Notes: generated from the letters alone by a model not told the origin. DNA of 64,000 nt from Atlantibacter hermannii (GCF_009907385.1 NZ_JAAATR010000007.1:1-64000), one strand, 5' to 3'. Shown: positions 1-9,873, numbered from the stretch's first letter. Translations and numbers: made by a program.

Positions 1-230
1 GCATAGAAGGTTTTGAGAACCTAAGTAGTTTTACGTTTTCAACAGAAAAAAAGGTGCACATTTTTGGAACGAAGAAAAACTGAATAAAGAAAAATCAAAT
101 TATATCTTTACTTGTCAAGAGTTGATATTTAAGTTGTAACTAATATTTGATTGTAAAGCAAACAACAGAATTTGACTTAAGTCAATATTTAGATTCAGAC
201 AAGGCAAGTTTCGCGATATCTTTTTTAAAT

Positions 231-743
231 TTAATCTAATTCTTCTTGAGAATACCTCTCTATGGCTGAAGCAGTTGAAGATAATCTGCAACGTGGACAA
301 TGAGCATCATTTGTCACTGGCACAATGTATGGGCGTTTACATTTTTCGCAGGCACCTAGTTCTTCAATTTCTTTCATAGAAGTAAGGATTTCTATTATTT
401 TATTAACTTCCGGTGCGCATACAAAGTATCCCAGATTATGAAGGACACTCATTATTCGGTTGAAGTCAATTTGCCGAAAACTCGCTTCCGGATTTATTGG
501 ATCAAAACCAAAATAGTTAACTGCGACATCAATAACAGCAGAAAAGGCTCGGCGGTTATCTGTGCGTTTGCTCCAGCCCCGGATACCTTTTTTGAGTTTT
601 GTTTTTGCACCAGGCTCAAAATCGATATTTTCAGCAACATGATTACCGTACAAAATTCGTATTGTATTTTTATTTGCCCCAAGCGACATAGTTCTTGCTG
701 CTCGCAATAGAGCATTAGCTTTTGTTTGATCGACCTTTGCCAT
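231..743 (-). CDS. FlhC-like transcriptional activator
   Basis: This 170-residue protein resembles FlhC, the DNA-binding half of the FlhD4C2 flagellar master activator. The C-terminal zinc site is visible as C132-x2-C135 and C149-x2-C152, and the helical N-terminal half matches FlhC in length and character. FlhC-type proteins on mobile elements (SetC of SXT, AcaC of IncA/C) switch on transfer genes, so I infer that this one activates conjugation. It is the second gene of a leftward pair, starting 2 bp after the stop of the 745-1545 gene. In IncHI1 R27 the activators HtdF and HtdK lie in one operon; this gene could correspond to HtdK, but I cannot confirm it. Confidence 0.75.
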   Translation of the reverse strand: MAKVDQTKANALLRAARTMSLGANKNTIRILYGNHVAENIDFEPGAKTKLKKGIRGWSKRTDNRRAFSAVIDVAVNYFGFDPINPEASFRQIDFNRIMSVLHNLGYFVCAPEVNKIIEILTSMKEIEELGACEKCKRPYIVPVTNDAHCPRCRLSSTASAIERYSQEELD

Positions 744-744
744 A

Positions 745-1545
745 TCAATAATCCTTTAACATAACTTTATTTGTTAAAGTGTTGAACACATCCTGACGGT
801 GACTGGTGAACATAGTGTCATAACGTAATAGTTCCATCAAATCATCACTAACTTTTCCTAACCGGATGTCAGCAGACAATTCATAAGCCCAGGCAAAAAC
901 TTTCGTTTTAAGTGAAACACTCTCTTCAATATGCCCTTGTGAGAAAGCAATTGTACGTGGGAAAAGAACGACATCGTTAATTGTTTTTAACGATGAATAA
1001 CCAATGTCTTTAATAGCATCAGCTGTAGTTGGTTTTAAACCAAAGAAAATACTTACAAACTCTGGTGCGAGCATTGAGATAAAGAACACCTGCATAAAGT
1101 AGTCATTCTGTATATCAACACATTTAGAACGCAACTCATGAATCTTCTTGGGATTATAGATATCCACTGTACCATTCAGAAAAGTCACTTTTTCACCGGC
1201 ATCGTAAATACCATAGTCAATATCATTTGTATCATATTCACGAATTACATTGGAATCACCGTCCAAGACCGCAGAAAAAAACCTCTCCCATGTAATTTCC
1301 TTTCCGAGTGTACGCGGAACCAAAAAACTACCTGGACGTGTTTCCACTTCAAAAGCTAAATCAGCGGCTGTACTAAATCCTTTCCCAAATAGGCGACGCT
1401 GGAGAAGAGGAGTCCCAGTTTGATATGCAGAAGATCCATGCACAGGCAATAACATTAAAAATGCACGGTAACTACGAATAAGCGAAATCTCAGTGCGGAA
1501 AAGTTTACCGAGTAAGCTACGAGTTAAATTATCAGATTCTGACAT
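745..1545 (-). CDS. Partner of the FlhC-like activator, putative transfer regulator
   Basis: I do not recognise a domain in this 266-residue soluble protein. It is the first gene of the leftward pair with the FlhC-like protein and is almost contiguous with it, so the two are probably co-translated. It is far longer than FlhD (about 115 residues), so it is not a simple FlhD. By position it could be the HtdF-type co-activator of IncHI plasmids. A copy of the AAAAGTAACTTTT palindrome lies 76 bp upstream of its start. No gene matching the repressor HtdA lies in front of it. Confidence 0.6.
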   Translation of the reverse strand: MSESDNLTRSLLGKLFRTEISLIRSYRAFLMLLPVHGSSAYQTGTPLLQRRLFGKGFSTAADLAFEVETRPGSFLVPRTLGKEITWERFFSAVLDGDSNVIREYDTNDIDYGIYDAGEKVTFLNGTVDIYNPKKIHELRSKCVDIQNDYFMQVFFISMLAPEFVSIFFGLKPTTADAIKDIGYSSLKTINDVVLFPRTIAFSQGHIEESVSLKTKVFAWAYELSADIRLGKVSDDLMELLRYDTMFTSHRQDVFNTLTNKVMLKDY

Positions 1546-1620
1546 GTGCTGATTGTCCTTGCGCCATTACAATTGTTCAAATCTTCAACATGGATTTTTT
1601 GTTAGGTGTTCGGTAGGGTG

Positions 1621-1633
1621 AAAAGTAACTTTT
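1621..1633. promoter_or_regulatory. Dispersed palindrome, copy 1 (AAAAGTAACTTTT)
   Basis: Perfect 13-bp odd palindrome 76 bp upstream of the 745-1545 regulator gene. It shares the flank GGTG with copy 9 at 42151. Confidence 0.7.
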
Positions 1634-1873
1634 AGTATTTTCTTAAGGCTTGAATAAGCCTTAAATCTATCCCTTCAACCACACCGCTTACTTGTAACAC
1701 TTTTTAACCAAACTAACCAGAATTTTATCAAAAATTCCTGCGCATGCTAACGAAATGTGAAGCGATTAAAAAAAAACCTAAATCCAGCCCCTCCCAACGT
1801 TGGATTAGAATAACGACGTCTTTCACTGACCGTCATAAACTGACATTTTTACTTTTCATCAACCTCATGCTTA

Positions 1874-2038
1874 CATAGGATCACTAAACAAAGAAAAGTG
1901 ACCCTATGAATGCCTCACATAGGGTCACTTATGTTTGAAAAGTGACCCTATGTAATGTCGTCATAGGGTCACTTTTTATAAAAGTGTCACTATGGACAAA
2001 GTTCCATAGGGTCATTTTTTTTGGAAAAGTGGCACTAG
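1874..2038. repeat. Array of inverted repeats, candidate oriT
   Basis: The element AAAAGTGACCCTATG alternates with its reverse complement. Hairpin 1 pairs 1896-1908 with 1918-1930 (13 bp, 9-nt loop). Hairpin 2 pairs 1938-1952 with 1962-1976 (15 bp perfect, 9-nt loop). Hairpin 3 pairs 1980-1995 with 2004-2018 imperfectly. Degenerate half copies lie at 1874-1886 and 2024-2038. The array sits between the divergent regulator operon and the relaxase operon, where oriT or an operator for the relaxosome genes is expected. I cannot identify a nic site. Confidence 0.65.
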
Positions 2039-2106
2039 ATATATGTATAACTTTAATAGAGCAATGCACATTATCAAAAGCAATAATCCACAATGGTCAT
2101 TCTGTC

Positions 2107-2119
2107 AAAAGTAACTTTA
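2107..2119. promoter_or_regulatory. Dispersed palindrome, copy 2 (AAAAGTAACTTTA)
   Basis: Twelve of 13 bases match the consensus. It is the only copy clearly in front of the rightward transfer operon, about 190 bp before its first start codon. Confidence 0.6.
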
Positions 2120-2145
2120 GGGGGTAGCGATGGAAGTGAGGCTAA

Positions 2146-2197
2146 ACTCGCTGTTACTGTTTCTGAAGGCCCCTCCCGAATGGGGGAAACAGCGAGT
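2146..2197. repeat. Long inverted repeat with G/C-rich core beside the oriT candidate
   Basis: ACTCGCTGTT at 2146-2155 is perfectly complementary to AACAGCGAGT at 2188-2197, and an inner CCCC/GGGG pair (2170-2173 with 2182-2185) extends the structure. It could be the nic-proximal hairpin of oriT or an attenuator in the leader of the transfer operon. Confidence 0.5.
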
Positions 2198-2304
2198 GCA
2201 TTACATCTGTTCAATTCCCTCATCAAAGAGCATTCAAAAATCTTCTGTTCGTGAAAAAAAACGGAAATTTCCTCCGGTATAGTAATTTCACATCAGGAGG
2301 CGTC

Positions 2305-2790
2305 ATGAGTAATTCAAATCTTATAAGTTCTATAGAGCTAACACGTAAAAATTTACGTGCTCAGATTGAAGGTTTGCGTGTTGAGGCTGAAGATCTCATT
2401 ACAAAATACTGGATCAAGTGGAAGGAACGAAACCACCAAGAGATTAACCTTACCCGACATAGCAAAGTTCCAAAGAGGGAGTACCTGGGTTCTTACGCAC
2501 CAAAAGTTGAGCTAATTGGTAATGCCAGAAAAGTAACGATCACTTGGCATCAGTTCAGCCCTTATAAAACAAGAGCGCCTAGCCACATGTCAAAACGGGT
2601 GCAACCAATGAAAAGTGGAAAATATTCTAAGAACTGTTTTGTAAACCATGCCAGCTGGGAATACGAAATGATTTCTGAAACGGAAGCATTGCTGGAGCCT
2701 TACAGAGAAATGCTTGAGCTCTATCATTCAGCATATATCGAACTTGGACGAAAAATCCGTCAATACTCAAAAACTAAGGTGGCACAATGA
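2305..2790 (+). CDS. Putative relaxosome accessory protein, first gene of the transfer operon
   Basis: The start is set by a strong AGGAGG at about 2296; an upstream in-frame start at 2251 lacks a site. The product is about 161 residues, basic, and predicted to be helical at both ends, with a Lys/Arg-rich middle (around residues 60-110) suited to nucleic-acid binding. I recognise no named family. It overlaps the next gene by 4 bp and directly follows the oriT candidate, so a DNA-binding role at oriT is an inference from position. It might correspond to the accessory relaxosome protein of IncHI plasmids. Confidence 0.6.
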   Translation: MSNSNLISSIELTRKNLRAQIEGLRVEAEDLITKYWIKWKERNHQEINLTRHSKVPKREYLGSYAPKVELIGNARKVTITWHQFSPYKTRAPSHMSKRVQPMKSGKYSKNCFVNHASWEYEMISETEALLEPYREMLELYHSAYIELGRKIRQYSKTKVAQ

Positions 2791-3524
2791 ACGACGCAAT
2801 TATCACGGACAATGAGCGTATTAACATTGAACCAAAAGATGTAATGGTAAAAGGTTCAAATAAAAAGCAAGGCGTAAACGCTCAAACTTCTACTCAACGT
2901 AGACCAGAGCACCAGGGTATGGCCAAAGTTATTATTAACCCCGGCACCCCAGACTTTAACCGGTTTTTAACTGCCAGAAATGGAGCAGTCATCAGAGGTT
3001 TTGATGATGTGAGTATCGCTATTTCCTCTCTCTTTAAAACGGTTGATGCAGTTAAACATCCTGACCTTGTTCAGGCTATTCAGGATTGGTTCAACGAGCT
3101 GCATGAAGAAAACAATAAGATGAAAGAAAATCTTGTTGCTTATATTAAGTCAATTGAGTTCGACAAGAATGACTCATTCATGTCATCAACTCAGTTTGTA
3201 CCTTTCAGTTTTGAACCAGTACAACTCAACTTCAATAACCACAACACCATGAGGTTTTACAAGTACATCTTCGAGATGAACCAGCTCATGAACACAATGT
3301 ATGAGTACAACTCATTGGGTTTACTGGCTGTAAGCGACTATCCGGTTATGTCTCACAACATTATAAAGAGTATTAATTTATATGTTGAGAATGTGAAAAA
3401 GACTCTGAATGTTTCTCGCCGTAAGGATGGGCCATACAGTCCAGCAGAGTTCATCACCAAAGTAATGCAATATAAAAGTGTGCAGGCATACATTGCAGCC
3501 GAACTGTCAGGCAAACGTCGATAA
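2787..3524 (+). CDS. Unknown protein upstream of the relaxase
   Basis: This 245-residue soluble protein starts by the ATGA overlap with the preceding gene and ends 4 bp before traI, so the three are translationally linked. The first 45 residues are polar and low in complexity, followed by a compact predominantly helical region. I see no catalytic motif. In IncHI1 R27 a gene called traH has been placed with the relaxosome functions; this may be its counterpart, but I cannot verify it by sequence. Confidence 0.6.
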   Translation: MNDAIITDNERINIEPKDVMVKGSNKKQGVNAQTSTQRRPEHQGMAKVIINPGTPDFNRFLTARNGAVIRGFDDVSIAISSLFKTVDAVKHPDLVQAIQDWFNELHEENNKMKENLVAYIKSIEFDKNDSFMSSTQFVPFSFEPVQLNFNNHNTMRFYKYIFEMNQLMNTMYEYNSLGLLAVSDYPVMSHNIIKSINLYVENVKKTLNVSRRKDGPYSPAEFITKVMQYKSVQAYIAAELSGKRR

Positions 3525-3527
3525 GGT

Positions 3528-6500
3528 ATGATGATGAATTTCAGGGCGCTGTATTTATGTATTAAACGGATTTTGGGGATATTCTCATCTCAGGAGAATG
3601 ATGCAACCTCTGTAATGATTGAGGATATATCAAGCCTCTCTCCTTTTGCGCAGATTCTAGGAGATCAGAAGTACACTGTTCCTGATCATCCAAATCCAGA
3701 AGTCCTGAAATTCATCGAGTATCCAACTCGTCCGACGGGCATACAGACATTTAATGAACAGTCAATCCTGTCTCTGTATCGGGAAAAGCTGCACTCAATT
3801 TCAATGATGTTAGCTATCAGCGATAGCGACATCAGGGACGATGCATATACATTTACTAATTTAGTTTTAAAGCCCTTGGTTGAATATGTTCGCTGGATAC
3901 ATCTTTTGCCAGCTTCCGAAAATCATCATCATAATGGTATTGGTGGGTTACTTTCTCACAGCCTGGAAGTGGCCATACTCTCTTTAAAAAATGCGCATCA
4001 CTCAGAACTGAGACCAATCGGATATCAAGATGAAGAAGTAGTCCGTAGAAAAGTATATCTCTATGCTGCGTTTATCTGTGGTTTAGTCCATGATGCCGGA
4101 AAGGTTTACGATCTCGACATTGTAAGCCTGAATTTAGCTAGTCCGATCATTTGGACGCCAAGCTCACAAAGTCTTCTTGACTGGGCACGTGAAAATGACG
4201 TGGTTGAATACGAAATCCACTGGCGAAAGCGTATTCATAATCAACATAATATCTGGTCCAGCGTTTTCCTTGAGCGAATCCTAAACCCGGTATGTCTTGC
4301 ATTTTTGGATCGGGTAAATAAAGAACGTGTTTATTCAAAAATGATCACCGCCCTAAACGTTTATACTGATGGGAATGACTTTTTGTCTAAATGCGTGAGG
4401 ACCGCTGATTTCTATTCTACTGGTACAGACCTTAATGTTTTACGTGACCCTATCATGGGTCTGCGTTCTAATGATGCAGCAGCAAGGGCCATTAGTACCA
4501 TCAAGCACAACTTTACCAGTATCAATATCAACAATTACAATGCTAAGCCTATGCACATCATTATCGTAAATGGTGAGGTATACCTTAACGAGAACGCATT
4601 CCTTGATTTTGTTCTCAATGATTTCGAATTACATAAATATAACTTCCCTCAGGGAGAGGCTGGTAAGACCGTATTGGTAGAATCCCTAGTTCAACGTGGT
4701 TACGTCGAGCCCTATGATGATGAGCGTGTCGTTCACTACTTCATTCCGGGTATCTATTCGGAAAACGAAATATCAAACATCTTTAGAAATGGGATAGGGA
4801 AACTAGAATTCTATAACCTTCTTAAGCTAAGGTGGATTGGTTTAATCTTTGATTCCTATAAAATCCCTGACTCAGTGCCGGGTCTTTTTAGCGTTAATGC
4901 CAATAAAGACTTTATTTACATTGACGAGCAAAAAACAGTTACTGAATACAGAAGACCAGTGCCCGGTCGGGACGTTATAACTAAAATTACTGATACTGTT
5001 GAGACGGCTGTTCTTAAGGTTAATGATTTAGGCCGCTCCTCTGCCTCTATTGATGTTGATATACATTCTAAGAAAAATGAAGGCTCATCCGACGATTTTG
5101 AGAAGAAAGCCGAAAGTGATAATGAAATTGATAATGACACGCAGATAGTTAAATCTGAGGGTGAGGAAGCAGCTGATCCTGTCATTCCTGATATAGAAGA
5201 AAGTGAAGATGAATCGGCAAAGGACACGGAATCCCATGTCCTGGTCAACCAACTTCATGAACTCCTTTTAAGCGCTCCACTTTCCAATGACTATATAGTG
5301 TGTGTTGATGCTGTCCCCTACCTCAACATAGATACCACTATGGCATTGCTGCCGGGATTAGATGAAAAAGCATTCAGTGAAGAGCCCTATTTCCAACTGA
5401 CATTCAGAGAAGGCTCTCTCGATGGAATGTGGATAGTAAGGGACATTGACGATCTGCGTTTAGTCCAGCTCGGCGATAACTGCGCCGGGTTCCAGCTCAC
5501 CTATCATGAGCCAAGAAGGCCAACAACTTTAAAGTCACTTTTCAATACTTCTATGTATCAGGCATTAGTGATTAATGATGAGTCTTCTGTTGAAAACTCT
5601 GCCCCACGTCCAAAGCAAACGCTTGAGCTGCCTCCCCCACGTGTAAATGCAGTCGAAGAACATTCTGGCGACGTGGAATATCATGGAACCGATAGTGCAT
5701 CCGCGACTGGTCCGCTGAAAACTGAGGCTGTGGAATATGAACATTATCAACATCTTTTTGAGAAAGAAGATGAAGAGCATGAGATCATTGATTATACCGA
5801 TTTCTCACAGCTTAGTGTTTCTCGGCCAGAAGTCGGTAGTTGTGCAACAAGCTCTTCGGTCCATAATGAAAAGCTTCTCTCCGAGCCGTCAGAATTACCA
5901 GAACTTAACCGAGAACAGAACGCTGATCCCCAGGGTACGAATGAACGCTCTATGGATGTTTCTGTAGGACAAGAAAACTCAGAACCAGATACTGAGGGTA
6001 ACTGCCCACCACCAGCTGAAGTTGTGTATTCCCAGACCGAAGCAGCCGCAACCAGTGTGATGGCAAGTGAAGAGCCCGCCTTACCTCCTGTACTTGAAGA
6101 ATCAAATGGAGAGCATGCGCCCACAGACGCTAAGGGGCATCATCTTTCGCCAGCACTGGCCAGACTGTTCGCCCCAACAGCACCGGTAGAAAAACAAAAT
6201 CCCAAGCGCAACCGGAATAAATCATCGGACAAAGCAGAAGTACAAAAACCAGCATCACCTGTTTCTGGTCACAATCTGAACAGTAAAGTCTTTGCATCTA
6301 CTGAATCAGACCAAAATGGTGAATTCTCGCTTATAAGCGAAGGTGACGTTACAGAGCTTGAATTTGTAGAAATTGCGTTAGTACTGCATCAAATTCTGTC
6401 CAAAATGGAGGTGGCGTTTAAAAGAAAGCGCAAAAACAGATTTATGGTAAGTACTCCTAATACTCTCTATCTGACCCAATCTTGCGTGGAAAAATTTGGG

Positions 6501-6680
6501 TCGCAGTTAGAGGCTCAAGATCTTTTCAATAAGCTTCCTCAGTACCTCGTTAATTCTGGTGCTGTGATCAATACAAAATGCCATGCATTTAACATGCCTA
6601 CTTTGCTGGCCGCATCAGACCGGGCGAAAGTGGACATTGAACGAATTATCAATAACCTGAAAGAGGCTGGGAACCTATAA
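3528..6680 (+). CDS. traI: TraI, MobH-family conjugative relaxase
   Basis: The 1050-residue product has the hallmarks of MobH relaxases: an HD-hydrolase-like module with HHHN at 133-136, LLSHSLEVA at 141-149 and HDAGK at 188-192. These residues are expected to bind metal and carry out nicking and joining at oriT. Residues about 500-900 are acidic, low-complexity linker. The last 120 residues form a separate conserved-looking C-terminal domain, as in the TraI_2/TraI_2_C architecture. Its length is close to that of IncHI relaxases (about 1000 residues). Its stop overlaps the start of traG by one base (TAATG). The protein acts at oriT and is carried to the recipient with the transferred strand. 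Confidence 0.9.
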   Translation: MMMNFRALYLCIKRILGIFSSQENDATSVMIEDISSLSPFAQILGDQKYTVPDHPNPEVLKFIEYPTRPTGIQTFNEQSILSLYREKLHSISMMLAISDSDIRDDAYTFTNLVLKPLVEYVRWIHLLPASENHHHNGIGGLLSHSLEVAILSLKNAHHSELRPIGYQDEEVVRRKVYLYAAFICGLVHDAGKVYDLDIVSLNLASPIIWTPSSQSLLDWARENDVVEYEIHWRKRIHNQHNIWSSVFLERILNPVCLAFLDRVNKERVYSKMITALNVYTDGNDFLSKCVRTADFYSTGTDLNVLRDPIMGLRSNDAAARAISTIKHNFTSININNYNAKPMHIIIVNGEVYLNENAFLDFVLNDFELHKYNFPQGEAGKTVLVESLVQRGYVEPYDDERVVHYFIPGIYSENEISNIFRNGIGKLEFYNLLKLRWIGLIFDSYKIPDSVPGLFSVNANKDFIYIDEQKTVTEYRRPVPGRDVITKITDTVETAVLKVNDLGRSSASIDVDIHSKKNEGSSDDFEKKAESDNEIDNDTQIVKSEGEEAADPVIPDIEESEDESAKDTESHVLVNQLHELLLSAPLSNDYIVCVDAVPYLNIDTTMALLPGLDEKAFSEEPYFQLTFREGSLDGMWIVRDIDDLRLVQLGDNCAGFQLTYHEPRRPTTLKSLFNTSMYQALVINDESSVENSAPRPKQTLELPPPRVNAVEEHSGDVEYHGTDSASATGPLKTEAVEYEHYQHLFEKEDEEHEIIDYTDFSQLSVSRPEVGSCATSSSVHNEKLLSEPSELPELNREQNADPQGTNERSMDVSVGQENSEPDTEGNCPPPAEVVYSQTEAAATSVMASEEPALPPVLEESNGEHAPTDAKGHHLSPALARLFAPTAPVEKQNPKRNRNKSSDKAEVQKPASPVSGHNLNSKVFASTESDQNGEFSLISEGDVTELEFVEIALVLHQILSKMEVAFKRKRKNRFMVSTPNTLYLTQSCVEKFGSQLEAQDLFNKLPQYLVNSGAVINTKCHAFNMPTLLAASDRAKVDIERIINNLKEAGNL

Positions 6681-8764
6681 TGTCAGATTCGAAGAGGACT
6701 AACCTCCATGCACAAGAGAATTTTTATCGGCCTATTCTTGAGTATCGTAGTGCCTCAATACTTTTGATTTGTTCGGTTTCTATGCTTTATATGGGACTTT
6801 CTTCAGACGGACTGGACATCGCCCCAATAGTTCTGTTCACCTCAATATTGCTTTTTTTGCTGTGCCTTTATCGTTGCAAAACAGCAGCGCCATTTTTGAT
6901 GGCTCATTGGCGTGTATTCAAGCGACATTTCATGTTCGTTAGTCTTGATTCACTGCGTGTAATTAACAAAAGTAACTTTTTCTCCAATGAGCGAAAGTAT
7001 CGTCAACTGGTTCAGGATTATCAAAATAAAAATAAGGATATACCCGAGCGAAAGTCCTATTTTTGTGATGGGTTTGAGTGGGGTCCGGAACATGCGGATC
7101 GGGCATATCAAATAGCTAACCTCTCCAGTGATAAACGTGAGATCGAGTTGCCATTCGTCTTCAACCCAATTAAGAGACATTTTGACGCAATGGCTCGTAA
7201 GATGGGCGGCAGCAATGCAATTTTTGCTGTGGAACGTAGGGAACCCATATTTGTAACTGAAGACAATTGGTTTGGTCATACTCTGATAACCGGAAACGTG
7301 GGTACCGGGAAAACGGTGCTACAGCGTTTACTAAGCATTAGCATGCTTCATCTTGGTCATGTTGTTGTTGTCATAGATCCAAAGAACGATGCAGAGTGGC
7401 GAGAATCTCTAATGGAAGAGGCTAAGACCCTCGGTCTTCCTTTCTATAAATTTCATCCTGGCCAGCCAGCATCTTCGGTCTGTATTGATGTCTGCAACAC
7501 CTATACTAATGTTTCTGACCTAACATCTCGTCTTTTGAGCTTGGTGACAGTTCCCGGTGAGGTTAACCCATTCGTTCAGTATGCCAAGGCTCTCGTTTCC
7601 AATGTGATTTCCGGGCTTTCTTACATAGAGAAAAAGCCTTCTATTTATCTGATTCACAAGAACATGAAAAGCCACATGTCTATTGTGAATCTTACAGTCA
7701 AGGTAATGGAGTCATGTTACGCGAGATATTATGGTTACGATGTCTGGACCGAAAAAGTTAAGTACGTCGCTAACGATACCTTGCCGGTACGTTTCAAGCG
7801 TCTCGCTGAATGGTTTACGGCTCATTTCATGAATTACGAGGGGTCCGAACAAATAGACTGGTTAGATACTGTTTCCCAGCTTATTGATTACTCAATGTCC
7901 GACCCAGAGCATATGGCTAAAATGACCGCAGGTATTATGCCTGTTTTCGATATGCTCATTGAAAAACCTTTAAATGAGCTTTTATCTCCTAACCCGAACT
8001 CAGTATCATCAAGAGAAATTGTAACAAGCGAAGGGATGTTCAGCACTGGCGGGGTGCTATACATTTCGCTTGATGGCCTTTCAAACCCCGATACAGCAGC
8101 TGCTATTTCTCAATTAATAATGTCAGATCTGACCTCCTGTGCCGGTAGTCGCTACAACGCTCAAGATGGTGATATGTCAGCTAATTCCAGGATAAGTATT
8201 TTTGTTGATGAGGCACACTCAGCCATTAACAACCCTATGATTAACCTTCTGGCGCAGGGTCGTGCAGCGAAAATTGCACTGTTTATTTGCACCCAAACCA
8301 TCTCCGACTTTATTGCTGCGGCAAGTGTTGAAACTGCCAATCGAATTACGGGGCTCTGCAACAATTATATAAGCTTGCGAGTCAACGATACTCCTACTCA
8401 GACGCTTGTTGTAGAGAACTTTGGTAAGAGTGCGATAAGCACAAATATGGTCACTTATACGACCGGTTCAGAAACATCTTTGCCGCATAATAACTTCTCA
8501 GGTTCAATCTCAGAAAGAAAGCAGACAACTTTAGAAGAGAGTATTCCAAAGGATCTCTTGGGTCAGGTCCCTATGTTTCACATAGTTGCCAGGCTTCAAG
8601 ATGGCAGGAAGGTTGTAGGCCAAATCCCTATTGCTGTTGCTGAGAAACAAATGAAGCCAAACACAACTCTGTCGGAAATGCTTTTCAAGAAGGCCGGAAA
8701 AGTTACTTTGCGTCAAAATCTCGATATCAAAAATCTTAATAAATTTCTAAGGAAGTTGCATTGA
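6680..8764 (+). CDS. traG: TraG, conjugative coupling protein (T4CP ATPase)
   Basis: This 694-residue VirD4/TraG-family ATPase links the relaxosome to the mating channel and powers DNA export. Two N-terminal membrane helices (about 24-40 and 49-66) anchor it to the inner membrane. Walker A is GNVGTGKT at 205-212, followed by a VVVVIDPKND strand, and Walker B (FVDEAH) lies near residue 508. The hexameric motor domain runs to about 640. It is coupled to traI by a one-base overlap and to the next gene by TGATG. Two copies of the AAAAGTWACTTT motif inside this gene (6968-6980, 8698-8710) may be chance. Confidence 0.92.
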   Translation: MSDSKRTNLHAQENFYRPILEYRSASILLICSVSMLYMGLSSDGLDIAPIVLFTSILLFLLCLYRCKTAAPFLMAHWRVFKRHFMFVSLDSLRVINKSNFFSNERKYRQLVQDYQNKNKDIPERKSYFCDGFEWGPEHADRAYQIANLSSDKREIELPFVFNPIKRHFDAMARKMGGSNAIFAVERREPIFVTEDNWFGHTLITGNVGTGKTVLQRLLSISMLHLGHVVVVIDPKNDAEWRESLMEEAKTLGLPFYKFHPGQPASSVCIDVCNTYTNVSDLTSRLLSLVTVPGEVNPFVQYAKALVSNVISGLSYIEKKPSIYLIHKNMKSHMSIVNLTVKVMESCYARYYGYDVWTEKVKYVANDTLPVRFKRLAEWFTAHFMNYEGSEQIDWLDTVSQLIDYSMSDPEHMAKMTAGIMPVFDMLIEKPLNELLSPNPNSVSSREIVTSEGMFSTGGVLYISLDGLSNPDTAAAISQLIMSDLTSCAGSRYNAQDGDMSANSRISIFVDEAHSAINNPMINLLAQGRAAKIALFICTQTISDFIAAASVETANRITGLCNNYISLRVNDTPTQTLVVENFGKSAISTNMVTYTTGSETSLPHNNFSGSISERKQTTLEESIPKDLLGQVPMFHIVARLQDGRKVVGQIPIAVAEKQMKPNTTLSEMLFKKAGKVTLRQNLDIKNLNKFLRKLH

Positions 8765-9873
8765 TGGATGAAAAAATTGTCCTGACGCGCCAGCAAATTT
8801 TAAGCTCTGCACTAAAAGTCAGCAAATGTCGCTCGCTCGTAAAAAGGCGCTTTCAGTCTTTGGGTTTAAAGTACGCAGATTCTCAGGAAGTTCGAGATCG
8901 GCTAACTATGATAGAAAAAAACGCGTTTCATCATTTGGGAAAATTTTGTCAGAGCAACGATATCGATTCCCTATTCTCCATGGCAAATACCCTGTCTGAG
9001 CTTTTCCTTTTAAAGGGAGAGTTGATCACGACTGATCCCTTTGGGGACCGTGAAACCAGCTACTGGTCGGTACCACAAGGATCATGCCATGAATGGATTC
9101 AATCACTGACCACCAGCGAAGGTCCTGAACGTAAATTCGTTAGTTTCCGTATTTCTTTCGATAACAATGACGTACGGTGTGATCTTGTAAAAAAGAATGC
9201 CCGTATGCTTGGTTGTTATCTTTTGCCTTATTTCGTCGATTTAACACGCACGGTGGGCGCATTCATTAATTTGCCAGGTAGTGTCTCTTTTAAACAAGTA
9301 CAGCGCATCAAACCCCAGATTCATCCAGAAACAACACATAGTCATATAGTTACTATTGAGGACTCTCCCTTTCTTTCTCGGTTAAAATTTAAAATCATTA
9401 CTGCCATAGATCAGCTTCCTGACCCTAATGGCCTTTATACAAACACCTTTAACAGCATTATTGACCGTGCACTGCTGACTCATCTCAAAACCGAACAGGA
9501 AAAAATAGATAGTCCAAGAGTCTGCAAAAATGTGATTTCGGCTTTTGCCGACTCAACTCTTTCTCTGCCGGTGTTTAACATCGGCCTAAACGAGCAGTAC
9601 AGATACTGGACGCCGTGGGGCATCAACTTTATAGAATTTTCCCGCCAGGCCGCAAAAGCAAGGACCGCTGTATTTGTTCCTGATGTGGGACAGATCGAGT
9701 GGAAAAGCGCAGAGCATAAAGAACTGGCGGAGTTAAGCCTCATCGACCAAATCATACCTAAACAGTACCACTGGCTCCTGGGTATCCCGACGATGTGGCG
9801 TAACAACTATTGCAATCACGATCAGAGGCTAGCTCTTTTTCGTGAATGGAGGGAAAGCAATGGCTGCGGATAA
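8764..9873 (+). CDS. Conserved transfer-operon protein of unknown function
   Basis: The start is taken at the ATG in the TGATG overlap with traG; an alternative TTG lies one codon earlier. The 369-residue product has no signal peptide or membrane helix. It reads as a mixed alpha/beta soluble protein, with a Trp-rich segment near residues 275-290. I recognise no family. Its fixed position between the coupling protein and the TraJ-like membrane protein, with overlaps on both sides (14 bp with the next gene), says it belongs to the transfer machinery. Confidence 0.7.
   Translation: MDEKIVLTRQQILSSALKVSKCRSLVKRRFQSLGLKYADSQEVRDRLTMIEKNAFHHLGKFCQSNDIDSLFSMANTLSELFLLKGELITTDPFGDRETSYWSVPQGSCHEWIQSLTTSEGPERKFVSFRISFDNNDVRCDLVKKNARMLGCYLLPYFVDLTRTVGAFINLPGSVSFKQVQRIKPQIHPETTHSHIVTIEDSPFLSRLKFKIITAIDQLPDPNGLYTNTFNSIIDRALLTHLKTEQEKIDSPRVCKNVISAFADSTLSLPVFNIGLNEQYRYWTPWGINFIEFSRQAAKARTAVFVPDVGQIEWKSAEHKELAELSLIDQIIPKQYHWLLGIPTMWRNNYCNHDQRLALFREWRESNGCG

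Noticed and set aside
6968..8710. AAAAGTWACTTT copies inside traG (6968 and 8698)
   Set aside because: They encode ordinary residues of the protein and may be chance; I do not count them as operators, although traG is A/T-rich enough to hide real sites.
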